A stretch of DNA of 64,000 nt from JACRLW01 sp050181465 (GTDB taxonomy: Bacteria > Planctomycetota > UBA1135 > UBA2386), in NCBI GenBank assembly GCA_050181465.1, contig JBFXDD010000023.1:1-64000 (forward strand). Reading direction: 5' to 3'. Shown in pieces: positions 17,062 to 25,621 of the stretch. How positions within the stretch are numbered: position 1 is the first letter of the stretch; each line of letters starts with the position of its first letter. The notes beneath the pieces were generated by a model, which did no database searches, was not told where the DNA came from, and was given only the letters and a program-made list of their open reading frames with translations. The translations under genes and the position numbers were made by a program.

Positions 17062-17546
17062 GCGGCGAGGTCAGTCGCATTCCCGCGCATCTGCGCGCAT
17101 TGGGAACCGTCCCGAGCGGGCTGTTCGTCGCGACCGCCGGACACGGTGTCGAAGCTACCGGCATGTTGGTGAGCTTCGTGCAGCAAGTGGGTTTCGCGCC
17201 GCCGGCGTTGACGGTCGCACTGAAGGAAGGACGCCCGTTGCTCGAGCTCGTCCGCACGACCGGCCGATTCTGCCTCTCGGTCATCGACGACTCTTCCGTA
17301 GGACTGCTTCGACACTTCGCTCGCGGGTTCGATCGCGGACAACCGGCCTTCGAGAGCGTGACGATCGCGCACGATGCGCACGGCGTGCCCTATCTCCCCG
17401 AGGCGCTGGCTTGGATGTCGTGTGAAGTCGTCGGCGAGGTCGCGTGGTCGGACCACGTGCTCGTTTGCGGTCAGGTCACCGCTGGCGATCGTCGCGACGA
17501 CGATCGACCGATGGTCCACGTTCGAAAGACCGGAGCTAGCTACTGA
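17058..17546 (+). CDS. Flavin reductase-like (FMN-binding split-barrel) protein
   Basis: The 162-residue protein matches the flavin_reduct family: VPSGLFVATAGHG near the N-terminus, then ATGMLVSFVQQV and PALTVALKEGRP in the positions where these proteins bind FMN, then a FCLSVI strand. Members either reduce free flavin for a partner oxygenase or simply bind FMN. The start ATG overlaps the pyrE stop (ATGA) and its own stop TGA shares a base with the next ATG (TGATG). It is therefore translationally coupled on both sides, next to a nitroreductase-domain protein that may use the same cofactor. Confidence 0.82.
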   Translation: MSGEVSRIPAHLRALGTVPSGLFVATAGHGVEATGMLVSFVQQVGFAPPALTVALKEGRPLLELVRTTGRFCLSVIDDSSVGLLRHFARGFDRGQPAFESVTIAHDAHGVPYLPEALAWMSCEVVGEVAWSDHVLVCGQVTAGDRRDDDRPMVHVRKTGASY

Positions 17547-18892
17547 TGCGGAGCGTGGCCGCAGTCGTTCTCGCTGCCGGCCGTGGTGAGCGACTCGGCG
17601 CAGACAAGGCGTTCGTGCGCCTGGGTGACCAATCCGCGATCGAGCGAGTGTCGACGACCTTGCGCGAGGCAGGCATTGCGCGCGTCGTCATCGCACGCCG
17701 CGCCGGTTCGTTGCCGATTCCCGACTTCGACGGTGCAGTGGTCGAGTGCGAGACGTCGAGCATGATCGAGTCGCTGCGAGCGACTTTGCCGCACCTGGTC
17801 GAGCAGCGGGCGATGATCTTTCCGATCGATCACGCGATGGTCGCCCCGGACACCGTTCGAGCGATCCTCGAGAGGGAAGCCTCGATCGTCCTGCCCCGGT
17901 GCCGGGCGCGTGTCGGCCATCCCTTGCTGCTCGATCGGAGCGTCCTCGGCGAGATCGAGCACTCCGAGATCGGCTCCCTTCGGGATGTCATTCGTCGAGA
18001 TCCGACTCGCGTCGGGATCGTCGAAGTCGCGGACTCATGGATCACTCGGGATCTCGACACCCCTGCAGACGTGATGGCCGCGCAGGGCTCGCTGGCGGCC
18101 CAGAACTCGGTGATCGAGACGATGGCGCAGCATCGCAGTCGGCGGAAGTATCGTCCCGATGCGGTCAGTGACTCGCAGCTCGCCGCGCTCGTCGACTGTG
18201 CGCGCTGCGCTTCGACGTCGAGCTTCATCCAGGCAGCGACCGTAGTCGCGGTCCGCGACGTCGAACGCAGGAGTGCGATTGCGACACTCTGCTCAGATCA
18301 GGATCACATTCGGCAGGCACCGGTGTTCCTGGCGATCTGCGCGGATCTCTCGCGAGTTGGACGGGCTTGCGAGCGGCAAGGCACGCGGATGCGAGCCGAT
18401 ACGCTCGAGGTGTTCCTCGAGGCAGCGATCGATGCGACGCTCGTCGGTCAGAACTTGGCGTTGGCTGCGGAGTCGGAGGGCCTGGGCATTTGCATGATCG
18501 GTGCCGCGCGCAATCATCCCCGCGAACTGGCGGCTCTCCTCGGTCTGCCGTCGACGAGCTTTGTCGTGTTCGGCATGACGCTCGGCTGGCCGGCCGATGA
18601 TCCACTGCCGCGACGTCGAATGCCGTTGTCCGCGATCCTTCACCAGGAGCGCTATGACCCGCTGATGACGGATGTCGCGCTCGACGCCGCGGATGCCGAC
18701 CTGCGCGCCTGGGCGGAGGCGATCAATGCCGTCGAGGTGCCGCGCGGTGCCAAGCCGATCAGCACGACTCGCGGCTGGAGCGACCGCATGGCGTTCCTCT
18801 TCGGCGGAAGCAAGCCGCACAAGGGCCGAGAGAACCTCGGCCCGGAGCTACGGTCGATGGGGTTTGGGCTCGACCGCCCCGGCGAAAGCTGA
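17546..18892 (+). CDS. Fusion of MobA-like nucleotidyltransferase and nitroreductase domains
   Basis: The 448-residue protein has two domains. Residues 1-178 are a GT-A-like NTP transferase of the MobA/CoxMI group: LAAGRGERLGADK at 9-21 binds NTP, FPIDHAMV at 92-99 replaces the usual metal-binding D-x-P-D region, and GHPLLLD and DLDTPAD (169-175) complete the signature. Residues 190-390 are an FMN-dependent nitroreductase: MAQHRSRRKYRPD at the start, an AESEGLGICMIG segment and FGMTLGWPAD near its end, most like NfsA-type enzymes. A ~55-residue tail follows. The combination with pyrE and a flavin reductase in one coupled operon is unusual; the joint role is unknown. Confidence 0.82.
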   Translation: MRSVAAVVLAAGRGERLGADKAFVRLGDQSAIERVSTTLREAGIARVVIARRAGSLPIPDFDGAVVECETSSMIESLRATLPHLVEQRAMIFPIDHAMVAPDTVRAILEREASIVLPRCRARVGHPLLLDRSVLGEIEHSEIGSLRDVIRRDPTRVGIVEVADSWITRDLDTPADVMAAQGSLAAQNSVIETMAQHRSRRKYRPDAVSDSQLAALVDCARCASTSSFIQAATVVAVRDVERRSAIATLCSDQDHIRQAPVFLAICADLSRVGRACERQGTRMRADTLEVFLEAAIDATLVGQNLALAAESEGLGICMIGAARNHPRELAALLGLPSTSFVVFGMTLGWPADDPLPRRRMPLSAILHQERYDPLMTDVALDAADADLRAWAEAINAVEVPRGAKPISTTRGWSDRMAFLFGGSKPHKGRENLGPELRSMGFGLDRPGES

Positions 18893-18910
18893 CGCGCGCC
18901 GATGACGCGA

Positions 18911-20539
18911 TCAGATGCGCGGAGTGACGCGCGTCCCGCGCGGCAGGTGGAAGGGCGGCACGAAGGCCTGGCCGAAGAGCGGGAAGCTCACACCCTGGAA
19001 GTAGAACTCGGTCCCTACCAACACCGGAAGGTTTGGGATGGTGATCGTGAGCTGGCTCTGCAAGGCGTAGAGACCATGCAGAACAACCGCAGTGGAGAAG
19101 TCGGCATACAAGCGGACCGGCTCCGCGGTGGTGATCGGCCGCGAGATCGACAGCGCCAAGTCCCAGACCAAACCGACGCCGACCGGCAGGTCGGTATTGA
19201 GCTGCACGGTTCCGCCGACGAGTGGATCTTCCGGGCCCACCGTGGTGGTGCCGAGGAATCGCGCCGGAGCGGGTTGAGACTCGGTCGCGGCGCCCCCCAA
19301 GGTTCCGCCGCTGCGGTAGCAACCGACCAGTTGGACGGGCGCAAACACGGAGTTCGCACTGACGGACGTGCTGAGGAACTCGCTGCTTCGGATGGTCACC
19401 GGCGAGCGCGCGGCGGCGGGCACGTCGATCGTGCAGTTCTCATAGTGGTTCCACAGGAGGTTGGGCAGTGCGCCGTCGACGTCGTAGCGGACGGTGCCGT
19501 TGCGATACCGATTGTTCTGCTGCCACACGCGAACGGTGAAGCGACTGCCGGCGATGTCGACGTCGCCATCGAAGGCCATTTCGCTGCCGTGGATGTCGAA
19601 GTCGGAGCTCTTGGGATGACAGTAGAAGGCCTTGCCGCCGTTGCTCGCCACGAAGTCGCCGTGGTGGTGGTGCACCATGGTGAGCGCGGTGGGTGAGCCC
19701 TGGATGTCGACGACGTCGCCCGTGCAGACGGCGTCCGTGTGCACGAAGCGGAACATGAACTGGCCGGTCGCACCGGCTGCGCGACGCGAACGTGCCAGCA
19801 TCTCGCCGTTGACGAAGTCGCTGCGGAAGAGGAACAGCATCGACATCAGGCCGCTGCCGTTGGCTTGGACGTCCGCGCCGAGTCGAACGCCGTCGAACTT
19901 CACGTGCTCGCCCTCCACCATGACCATGCCCGACGTGGTGTTGTCATCGATCACGATTCCGACGTTCATCGTGTCGAAGTGACAATGGTCGAGCATCGCC
20001 ATCGTCTCGTCGTCGGCGGTGCCGTGTGCGCGAACGCCGGCGACCGACTGCATGGAGAACATGCAGTGATGGACCATGCCCATGTGAGGCATGGTCGTGC
20101 CCATCATCCCCATCCGGATGTCGAGGCCGACGCCGCCGCCCATGAAGTGGATGCCTTCGATGTGGGCGAAGTGGCTGCGGAGCGACATCACGGTCGGCTG
20201 CGTGTTACCCATCAGCATCACGTGAGCCATGGGGTCGGCGCTGCGAATCATGACTACCCCGGTCATGTGGCCGCCGGCAGTCAGCGGCGTGATCGGCGCC
20301 TGGACCATGATCGACGGGGTCGTCGTGGGGTCGAGCAGGATCTCGCCGACGTGCATGCCGGTTCCGGAGAACTGCGCCTGTTCCGCCGCCGAGAGCGCGT
20401 TCATGGCGAGCGTCCCGTTGGCGACTTGAATGGCCTCATCGAGCGACAACAGACCGTCGCCGAGAGTGCCGTGGGACATGGGATCATTGACCGTGGCGAC
20501 GAGAGCCATGGCCACGCTCGAAAGCAGGGCTGAGAACAT
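18911..20539 (-). CDS. Exported Met/His-rich parallel beta-helix protein
   Basis: The 542-residue secreted protein has a signal peptide in residues 1-16, then the motif SHGTLGDGLLSLDEAI common in planctomycete pectin-lyase-like surface proteins, repeated right-handed-helix-like strands (~90-400), and a beta-sandwich C-terminal region (~430-542). Residues ~90-250 are extraordinarily rich in Met and His (HMGMVHHCMFSMQ and similar), unlike its paralogue at 23087, which suggests metal contact. ATG 20539 was chosen because it opens a signal peptide; the upstream open frame is not protein-like. It diverges from the LVIVD gene across 291 bp. Confidence 0.72.
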   Translation of the reverse strand: MFSALLSSVAMALVATVNDPMSHGTLGDGLLSLDEAIQVANGTLAMNALSAAEQAQFSGTGMHVGEILLDPTTTPSIMVQAPITPLTAGGHMTGVVMIRSADPMAHVMLMGNTQPTVMSLRSHFAHIEGIHFMGGGVGLDIRMGMMGTTMPHMGMVHHCMFSMQSVAGVRAHGTADDETMAMLDHCHFDTMNVGIVIDDNTTSGMVMVEGEHVKFDGVRLGADVQANGSGLMSMLFLFRSDFVNGEMLARSRRAAGATGQFMFRFVHTDAVCTGDVVDIQGSPTALTMVHHHHGDFVASNGGKAFYCHPKSSDFDIHGSEMAFDGDVDIAGSRFTVRVWQQNNRYRNGTVRYDVDGALPNLLWNHYENCTIDVPAAARSPVTIRSSEFLSTSVSANSVFAPVQLVGCYRSGGTLGGAATESQPAPARFLGTTTVGPEDPLVGGTVQLNTDLPVGVGLVWDLALSISRPITTAEPVRLYADFSTAVVLHGLYALQSQLTITIPNLPVLVGTEFYFQGVSFPLFGQAFVPPFHLPRGTRVTPRI

Positions 20540-20830
20540 GTTGGTCGTGGGACCGGGGCGGCAGTCGGAAGCATAGCTCAGGAGTTCCACCGCGGACTCG
20601 TCTCCGGGATTCGCCCCTCCGCATCGGTCGGCGCGCGTCGCCACCCTGGTTCGGGGCGCTTCTCCGCACTCAACCTCGCGGTAGACTGGGAGAGCCTCCC
20701 CGCTCGCTGTTCTGCCCACCGACTTCGCCATGCGCTCGTCTCGCGACGAGCGGCTGATGCAGTCGGGCCCATCCGACCCTCATCCAGTTCCACCCGACGC
20801 GCGTCCCTGCTCGTCGTTCGGAGTTCCCTC
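20540..20830. other. Divergent promoter region
   Basis: This 291-bp spacer separates two divergently transcribed exported-protein genes. On the minus strand TATGCT stands about 30 nt before the beta-helix gene; on the plus strand TAGACT lies near 20683 and a GGAG just before the ATG at 20831. No gene-like frame or strong palindrome was seen. Confidence 0.35.
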
Positions 20831-23074
20831 ATGCAACTGCGAAGCGCAGCCCTGGTCGCTCTGACCTTGGGCGCCCCCGTTCTGTCTCAGACCTTCAATT
20901 GCGTTCTGCTCGGACGCCACAACCTTCACGGTACCTACAACGATGTGTGGGGGTATGTGGCCCCCAACGGCAAGGAATACGCATTGCTCGGTGCAACCAC
21001 CGGCATGGCGGTCATCGACTGCAGCAACCCAGCGACACCCGTGGAACGCGGGTTCTTCCCGTGGGCGACGTCGACGTGGCGCGACATGCGCACGTACGGC
21101 AACTATGCCTACGTCAGCAGCGAGGGCGGCGGCGGATTCATGATCGTGGATCTGACCAATCCCGATGCTCCTGTCAGCCTTGGGATCTTCGGGACGGCAC
21201 AGTTCAACAACGCCCACAACATCTGCGTCGATGTCGGTGCCGGCAAGCTGTACCTGGCAGGCACGAACATGGGAACGCCGACCTACGACCTGCTGGCGAA
21301 TCCCACGAATCCGCCGTTTCTCGGTTACGCGTTGGGTTCCGGCAACAGCAATTACTTCCACGACCTCTGCGTGGAGAACGGCTTCGGCTACGGCTCGATG
21401 ATCTACAACGGACAGTTGCGGATCTGGAACATGAGCACGTTTCCGCCGGCCACTCTCAGCAACACGACGACCCCGTCTACCTTCACTCACAACGCGTGGC
21501 CGAATGCCGCGGCGACTCTCTGCGTCACGACCGACGAACGCGCCGGCGGCGTGGTGAAGTTCTACGACATCACCAACAAGAACGCGCCGATTCCGCGCGG
21601 TCAGTTCACGCCGAACTCGGTGTCGATTCCGCACAACGCGTTCATCATCGGCAACTACTGCCATGTGAGTTGGTACACCGAGGGCTATCAGCTCATCGAC
21701 ATCACCGACCCGAACAATCCGCAGCAGGCTGCCGCGTATGACACCTGGCCCGGCACGAGCGGCGGCTTCAACGGTGCGTGGGGCGTCTATCCCTTCCAGC
21801 CGTCCGGAAACATCTACGTCTCCGACATCTCGTCCGGCTTGTACATCGTCCGGCCTCAGCTCACCGACCTGAACATCGCACACACGCCGTTGGTGGACAC
21901 CACCGATGAGACTGGTCCGTACACCGTGTCGGCGACGGTGACCGGGACCAACCCGATCGGCAGCGTGTCGATGAGCTATCGAGTCGGTGGCGGTTCGTTC
22001 ACGACTGTCCCGATGAGCCCGACGGCGAACCCGAACGAGTACTCCGCGTCGATCCCCGGTCAGGACGCGGTGACCGCGATCGAGTACCACATCGATGCTC
22101 AAGATACGGTCGCGCCGCGGCGGAGCCCGGCGAGCGGCGAACATCGCTTCGTGATCGGGACCTTCGTTCAGGCCTGGTTCGATGACTTCGAGACCGATCG
22201 CGGTTGGACTCACGGCCAGACTGCTACGCAGGACGACTGGCAGCGCGGTGCTCCGGCAGGTCGCTCCGGCACCTCGAGCGGCGTGGCGTGGGCGGATCCC
22301 GCGGCGGCCTACTCCGGCACGAACGTCTGGGCGAACGATCTCGGCGGCGCGGGCTTCAACGGCTCCTACAACAACAACGTCGGCAACTGGTTGCAGTCGC
22401 CGTCGATCAACATCAACGGGTTGAGCGGTCTGCAGCTTCGCTATCGGCGTTGGTTGTCGTTGGCGGCTGGGGATACCGCGCAGGTCTTGGTGAACGGCGT
22501 CGTGGTGTTCAGCACTGCGGCGGCGGTGGCCGACGCATCCTGGGCGGAGATGACCCACGACATCTCGGCGATCACGAACGGCCAAAGCAGCCTGACCATC
22601 CGTTTCGAGTTGTCGTCCAACGGCTCGGTGGTCGCCGGCGGCTGGGCCATCGACGACGTGGAACTGTTCAGCGCGTCCGACGAGGCGCCGCCGAGCTTCT
22701 ACGGCAACGCGACGAACGGCACCGGAGCGATCGCTCCCACCATCGCTCTCACGCAGTCCGCGCAGTTGGGAACGACCGCGGTGATCGACACCGCGAGCCA
22801 ACTCGCCGGCGCCGGCGCCTTCTTGTTCGTCAACTTCCTGCCCGACAACCTGCCCGTGCTCGGCTTCGATCTGCTGGTCTCGCCGACCTCGGCGATCGTG
22901 CTCGGCCAGACGGTTGCAGGCAGTGGCGCGACGACTTGGAACCTGCCGATTCCGGCAGTGCCCGCTCTCGACAATGCCTACCTGTATGCGCAGGGACTCG
23001 TGCTCGACGGTGGATCGCCGGGTGGTCTCTTCGCCGCCACTCGCGGCATGAAGTTCCGCATCCACCAGAACTGA
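20831..23074 (+). CDS. Exported LVIVD-repeat (choice-of-anchor B type) protein
   Basis: The 747-residue secreted protein has a signal peptide (1-19). Next comes a beta-propeller of LVIVD-like repeats (~30-350; MAVIDCSNPATP, FMIVDLTNPDAP and QLIDITDPNNP each mark a blade), a fibronectin/Ig-like stretch (~365-440), a MAM/jelly-roll-like domain (~445-620; WFDDFETDRGW and DDVELF), and the beta-rich C-terminal region (~625-747). The architecture corresponds to the choice-of-anchor B family of surface proteins. It probably binds or displays something outside the cell; no catalytic residues were seen. The next gene starts 12 bp downstream. Confidence 0.82.
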   Translation: MQLRSAALVALTLGAPVLSQTFNCVLLGRHNLHGTYNDVWGYVAPNGKEYALLGATTGMAVIDCSNPATPVERGFFPWATSTWRDMRTYGNYAYVSSEGGGGFMIVDLTNPDAPVSLGIFGTAQFNNAHNICVDVGAGKLYLAGTNMGTPTYDLLANPTNPPFLGYALGSGNSNYFHDLCVENGFGYGSMIYNGQLRIWNMSTFPPATLSNTTTPSTFTHNAWPNAAATLCVTTDERAGGVVKFYDITNKNAPIPRGQFTPNSVSIPHNAFIIGNYCHVSWYTEGYQLIDITDPNNPQQAAAYDTWPGTSGGFNGAWGVYPFQPSGNIYVSDISSGLYIVRPQLTDLNIAHTPLVDTTDETGPYTVSATVTGTNPIGSVSMSYRVGGGSFTTVPMSPTANPNEYSASIPGQDAVTAIEYHIDAQDTVAPRRSPASGEHRFVIGTFVQAWFDDFETDRGWTHGQTATQDDWQRGAPAGRSGTSSGVAWADPAAAYSGTNVWANDLGGAGFNGSYNNNVGNWLQSPSININGLSGLQLRYRRWLSLAAGDTAQVLVNGVVVFSTAAAVADASWAEMTHDISAITNGQSSLTIRFELSSNGSVVAGGWAIDDVELFSASDEAPPSFYGNATNGTGAIAPTIALTQSAQLGTTAVIDTASQLAGAGAFLFVNFLPDNLPVLGFDLLVSPTSAIVLGQTVAGSGATTWNLPIPAVPALDNAYLYAQGLVLDGGSPGGLFAATRGMKFRIHQN

Positions 23075-23086
23075 TCGAGAGCAACG

Positions 23087-24748
23087 ATGATGACCGGCGC
23101 CCTCCTCCTCGCATCCCTGGCGTCGCTCGCATGCGGCGCCGAGGAGCCCACGCGAAGCGGGCGGCCGGTCGTGCATGCGGTCGCCTACGTGACCGATTCG
23201 CTGTCGCACGGCGTACTCGGCGACAACCTGCTCTCCCTCGAGGAGGCGATTCTCCTCCACAACGGTCAGTTGTCGTTCAGCCAGCTCTCGCCGGTGGAGC
23301 AGAGCTTGCTGAGCCTGATTCCCGGCACGGGAAGCACCACCGATGTCACGTGGATCGACATCGACGGCACAGGCACGCCGATCATCACGGTCCAGCGAGA
23401 TCTCTCGCCGATTCTCGACACCTCCTTCGGCTTGTTGATCAAGGGGTTCAACGAGCCGCCGGTGATCGACTTCACGGGGCCCGGAATCACGCGCGGCTTC
23501 TCGGTGCCGGCCAACTCGGTCAACTTCGAGGATTTGATCCTGCTCGGCGGCCCTTACGGCATCGATGTGACACAGACGGATGCCTCGGGCCAAGTGGGTG
23601 CGTCGCTCCGCCGAGTGAGCTTTCGCGATCATGCGAACTTCGCGTTCCGAGTGAACGCGAGTGCCCCGAACGGTGTCGGCCGGGTGATCGTCGAACAATG
23701 TGACTTCCGCAATGTCCCCATCGCGATCGAGAGCAACGAGCTCGGCGCCGGTCGCACCACCATCTTCGAGGCGCGTGACTTGCTGGCTCGCGGGGTCGGT
23801 CGTGCGCTCACGATTCGAACCGGTCCCGGCGGCTTTGGTCGATACACCTTCGATCGACTCGACTTCGTTGCGAGTGTCAGCGGAGTCGAGTTGCTGCGCC
23901 CTGCGGCAGCCGACCGTTTGGCTGCGATCGAGGCGAGTTTCTTGCGTGTCAGTGCGCCGAACTCCTTCCACCTCCAGACTTCGACTTCGGCGTCGACGGG
24001 CGGCTATCTCCGCATGGGCGACTTGCGCGCGCCCAGCGGCAGCAAGGCCCTGCGGGTCGGCGGAGTCGGCCATCGCGTGGATCTCGCGATCGAGGACCTC
24101 ACGGTGGACGGTGACCTGGAGTTGTCCATCGGTGGCGGGTTCGCACCGATCGAGGTCAGCAACCTTCGCGTCCGCAACTCGAACGTGGATCTCGCCGCTT
24201 CGGCGGTGCAGTCACTGCGGTTCGCGCTCACCCGATTCGATGCCTGTTCGATTCGCAACCTCGGCAGCTCGGCCATCGCGATGCAGGAGTGCTGCGTGGT
24301 CGGCGGATCGATCCAGGGACTGAGCACCGCGCCGTTCCAACTCACCGATTGCTTCTTGGCGGCGACCACGGCGAATGTGTCCACCACGAATCCGCGGCCC
24401 GCGGAGCAGCTTGGCGGCATGAGCGTGAGTCCGACCGACGTCGGACTCGGCGGCACCGTGCAGCTTCGCGCCGACCTGCCCAGCGGTCTGTTCGGCGCCT
24501 TCGTGCTCGGGATCACGGATCCGGCACCGGTTCTGCTGCCGCAGCCGCTGCATCTGTACTCGGTACCCTCGCTGACGGTCGCGGTCCCAGGCCTCTACAC
24601 CGGTCAGCAGTCCCTGAGCTTGGTGGTGGCGAACCACCCGGCCCTCCTCGGGGTCGACATGGTCGCGCACCTCGCGGTCGTTCCTGGGGCGGGTATCGCC
24701 GGTCCACCCGTCGCGGTGCCGCCCGGCGGTCGCTTCGTGGTGCGCTGA
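23087..24748 (+). CDS. Exported beta-helix protein, paralogue of the gene at 18911-20539
   Basis: The 553-residue secreted protein has a signal peptide with a possible lipobox (LASLAC), then SHGVLGDNLLSLEEAI at ~45-60, nearly the same motif as the divergent gene at 18.9 kb. Parallel beta-helix repeats with Phe, Leu and Asp at regular intervals follow (~120-430), and then a C-terminal sandwich (VSPTDVGLGGTVQLRADLP near 447-465) also shared with the paralogue. It lacks the Met/His-rich segment. It lies 12 bp after the LVIVD gene and is probably co-transcribed. No catalytic residues were recognised. Confidence 0.74.
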   Translation: MMTGALLLASLASLACGAEEPTRSGRPVVHAVAYVTDSLSHGVLGDNLLSLEEAILLHNGQLSFSQLSPVEQSLLSLIPGTGSTTDVTWIDIDGTGTPIITVQRDLSPILDTSFGLLIKGFNEPPVIDFTGPGITRGFSVPANSVNFEDLILLGGPYGIDVTQTDASGQVGASLRRVSFRDHANFAFRVNASAPNGVGRVIVEQCDFRNVPIAIESNELGAGRTTIFEARDLLARGVGRALTIRTGPGGFGRYTFDRLDFVASVSGVELLRPAAADRLAAIEASFLRVSAPNSFHLQTSTSASTGGYLRMGDLRAPSGSKALRVGGVGHRVDLAIEDLTVDGDLELSIGGGFAPIEVSNLRVRNSNVDLAASAVQSLRFALTRFDACSIRNLGSSAIAMQECCVVGGSIQGLSTAPFQLTDCFLAATTANVSTTNPRPAEQLGGMSVSPTDVGLGGTVQLRADLPSGLFGAFVLGITDPAPVLLPQPLHLYSVPSLTVAVPGLYTGQQSLSLVVANHPALLGVDMVAHLAVVPGAGIAGPPVAVPPGGRFVVR

Positions 24749-24775
24749 AACGAAAGCGGTATCGTTCGCGACCGC

Positions 24776-25549
24776 ATGAGTGCTGCTCGCTGGATCGCGG
24801 TCGTGTTCGTCCTTCTCGGACTCCAAGCCTGTCAGGTCGTGCCGAGCGGGCAGGCGCGTCTCGGCTGGATTCCCGCACGACTCGAGGGCGACATCGCGCT
24901 CGATGCGAGCAGCGGCGGTCGCAATCTCAGCACCATTCGTGCGGATGTCGAAGACGATCTCGGGCTCGATGAGAGCGGGAGTATCGCGGCGGGTGTAGAT
25001 CTTCAGCTTCCGATCGGTCGCATCAGCGCCAGCTACATGCGGTACTCGGAGGAAGGCACCGGCACGCTCACGCGCAGTTTCGGTGATATCCCGGCCGGGA
25101 CCAGTGTTGCCACGGACGTCGATATCGACAACGTGAAGGCGTTCTGGTCGTTCGACCTGCTCGACACCGGGATCGTGCGCGTGTCACCGGGCGTCGGAGT
25201 CGATTACTTCTCGATCGACACCACGGTGCGCTCCATCAGTGCACTGAGCGCGTTCGAGCGCATCGCCGTGGACGTGCCGATGCCGATGGTGTTTCTCGAG
25301 GGCGAAGTGAGTCTCGGGCCCTTCAGCGCCGAGGCCGAGGCGGGCTGGATGAGTCTCGATCTCGGTGACGTCCAGGGCACTCTGATCGACATCGATACGC
25401 GGCTCGTCTGGCACGCGGTCGGACCACTCGATGTCTTCGGCGGCTATCGCTGGATCGAAGTCGACAGTGACGGCAATGCGGACGGCCAACGCTACGACGT
25501 CGATGTCGTCCTGCGTGGCTTCTACTTCGGTGGTGGGGTGTCGTTCTGA
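24776..25549 (+). CDS. Outer-membrane beta-barrel-like lipoprotein
   Basis: The 257-residue protein has a signal peptide ending in the lipobox LQAC (Cys 19), so it is a lipoprotein. The remainder consists of about ten alternating amphipathic strands (SIAAGVDLQLPIG, ISASYMRYS, KAFWSFDLL, PLDVFGGYRWIEVDSDG) and ends with aromatic Phe (GGGVSF), which is the usual end of an outer-membrane barrel. TATCGT lies 10 nt upstream of the ATG. It is last in its transcription unit and is followed by a strong hairpin. Confidence 0.72.
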   Translation: MSAARWIAVVFVLLGLQACQVVPSGQARLGWIPARLEGDIALDASSGGRNLSTIRADVEDDLGLDESGSIAAGVDLQLPIGRISASYMRYSEEGTGTLTRSFGDIPAGTSVATDVDIDNVKAFWSFDLLDTGIVRVSPGVGVDYFSIDTTVRSISALSAFERIAVDVPMPMVFLEGEVSLGPFSAEAEAGWMSLDLGDVQGTLIDIDTRLVWHAVGPLDVFGGYRWIEVDSDGNADGQRYDVDVVLRGFYFGGGVSF

Positions 25550-25565
25550 TTCAGGCGCGGAGTCG

Positions 25566-25594
25566 ACGGCGGCGGGCTGCCTGCCCGCCGCCGT
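25566..25594. terminator. Perfect 12-bp stem hairpin between convergent genes
   Basis: ACGGCGGCGGGC (25566-25577), loop TGCCT, and GCCCGCCGCCGT (25583-25594) pair without mismatch. It lies 16 bp after the stop of the barrel lipoprotein gene and 27 bp before the end of the convergent PstS-like gene, so it can serve both. No T-run follows on either strand; termination is inferred from position and stem strength. Confidence 0.6.
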
Positions 25595-25621
25595 GAACCA
25601 ACTCCGGGGCTCGAGTCTCGA

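Noticed and set aside
22204..23703. A 499-codon plus-strand frame across the end of the LVIVD gene and the start of the beta-helix gene
   Set aside because: It is Arg/Gly-rich, ignores the stop and signal peptide between two good genes, and has no family pattern.
20780..24073. A 1097-codon open frame on the minus strand
   Set aside because: It lies opposite the LVIVD and beta-helix genes, is dominated by Arg, His, Asp and Glu as expected for the shadow of a GC-rich gene, and shows no domain pattern or signal sequence.
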